Shown piece by piece: positions 63,945 to 64,000 of a stretch of 64,000 nt of DNA (the stretch's first letter is position 1; every line of letters starts with the position of its first letter). The DNA lies in NCBI RefSeq assembly GCF_007679495.1, contig NZ_VEGP01000017.1:30729-94728 (forward strand). Direction: 5' to 3'. A program made the position numbers and the translations under genes. The stretch is from Paenibacillus sp. 32O-W. GTDB lineage: Bacteria; Bacillota; Bacilli; Paenibacillales; NBRC-103111. Under the pieces are notes generated by a model. It saw only the letters and a list, made by a program, of their open reading frames with translations, had not been told where the DNA came from and ran no database searches.

Positions 63945-64000
63945 CCCACCTCTATAGGTGGGCTCTAAATCAGGTGGAGTAGAGTCTCCATCTGATTACT
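63945..64000. mobile_element. Hairpin-rich segment at right edge, possible mobile-element end
   Basis: A perfect hairpin CCCACCT-CTAT-AGGTGGG (63945-63962) is followed by AATCAGGTGGAG ... CTCCATCTGATT (two unpaired positions). Two adjacent imperfect hairpins with no coding sequence resemble the subterminal ends of IS200/IS605-type elements, but the element itself would lie outside the window. Confidence 0.3.

Overview
The window looks like chromosomal DNA of a low-to-medium GC Gram-positive bacterium, most likely Paenibacillaceae. Supporting signs: strong GGAGG ribosome sites with several TTG starts, lipoprotein-type ABC solute binders, a membrane-bound AraC regulator next to a YtcQ/YteP/YtcP/YteR-like pectin-oligosaccharide cluster, a FIMAH-type C-terminal domain on a secreted lyase, an LPXTG-like wall anchor, and families of short intergenic repeats. 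No rRNA or tRNA gene was seen. All identifications are by reading; no database search was run.

Layout. 1-4.1 kb: the 3' part of a giant wall-anchored DUF11-repeat protein, followed by a decayed copy of its own anchor and terminator. 5.1-10.5 kb: a purine-nucleoside ABC importer (binding lipoprotein, double ATPase, two permeases) with a nucleoside phosphorylase, behind a promoter carrying PurR-like boxes. 10.8-13.05 kb: a minus-strand trio of GNAT, tail-collar and collagen-like proteins. 13.3-16.3 kb: hemolysin-III family protein, a DoxX-family gene with an in-frame TAG, and a DEAD-box helicase. 16.5-24 kb: AraC-type sensor-regulator, oligosaccharide ABC importer and a GH105 hydrolase, followed by about 1.1 kb of repeats. 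25-41.9 kb: mostly housekeeping and stress genes (CPA2 antiporter, DoxX, Rrf2 regulator with azoreductase, MscL, UgtP-like glycosyltransferase, YjiH, MFS exporter, M42 peptidase, PdxK, a TPP riboswitch with a lone ATPase, glutamate dehydrogenase).

42.3-48.8 kb is the best candidate for an undescribed system. Six tightly packed genes encode a ketoacyl synthase III, an ATP-grasp ligase, an NAD-dependent epimerase/dehydrogenase, a CapK/F390-type adenylate-forming enzyme, a GNAT-like acyltransferase and an SDR, and read as a small acyl-product biosynthetic operon. 49-57 kb: cardiolipin synthase, a 1429-residue secreted heparinase II/III-type lyase under a sharply defined operator-promoter, and a large lyase-like protein of unknown function. 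57.4-59.2 kb: a ParM-type actin with a ribbon-helix-helix-like partner. After another repeat-rich kilobase come an alpha/beta hydrolase, an SMR/EamA-like membrane protein and a VanR/VanS-like two-component system; the last two transcription units share the same palindrome at the same distance from the -10 box. The right edge ends in strong hairpins that may be the tip of a mobile element.
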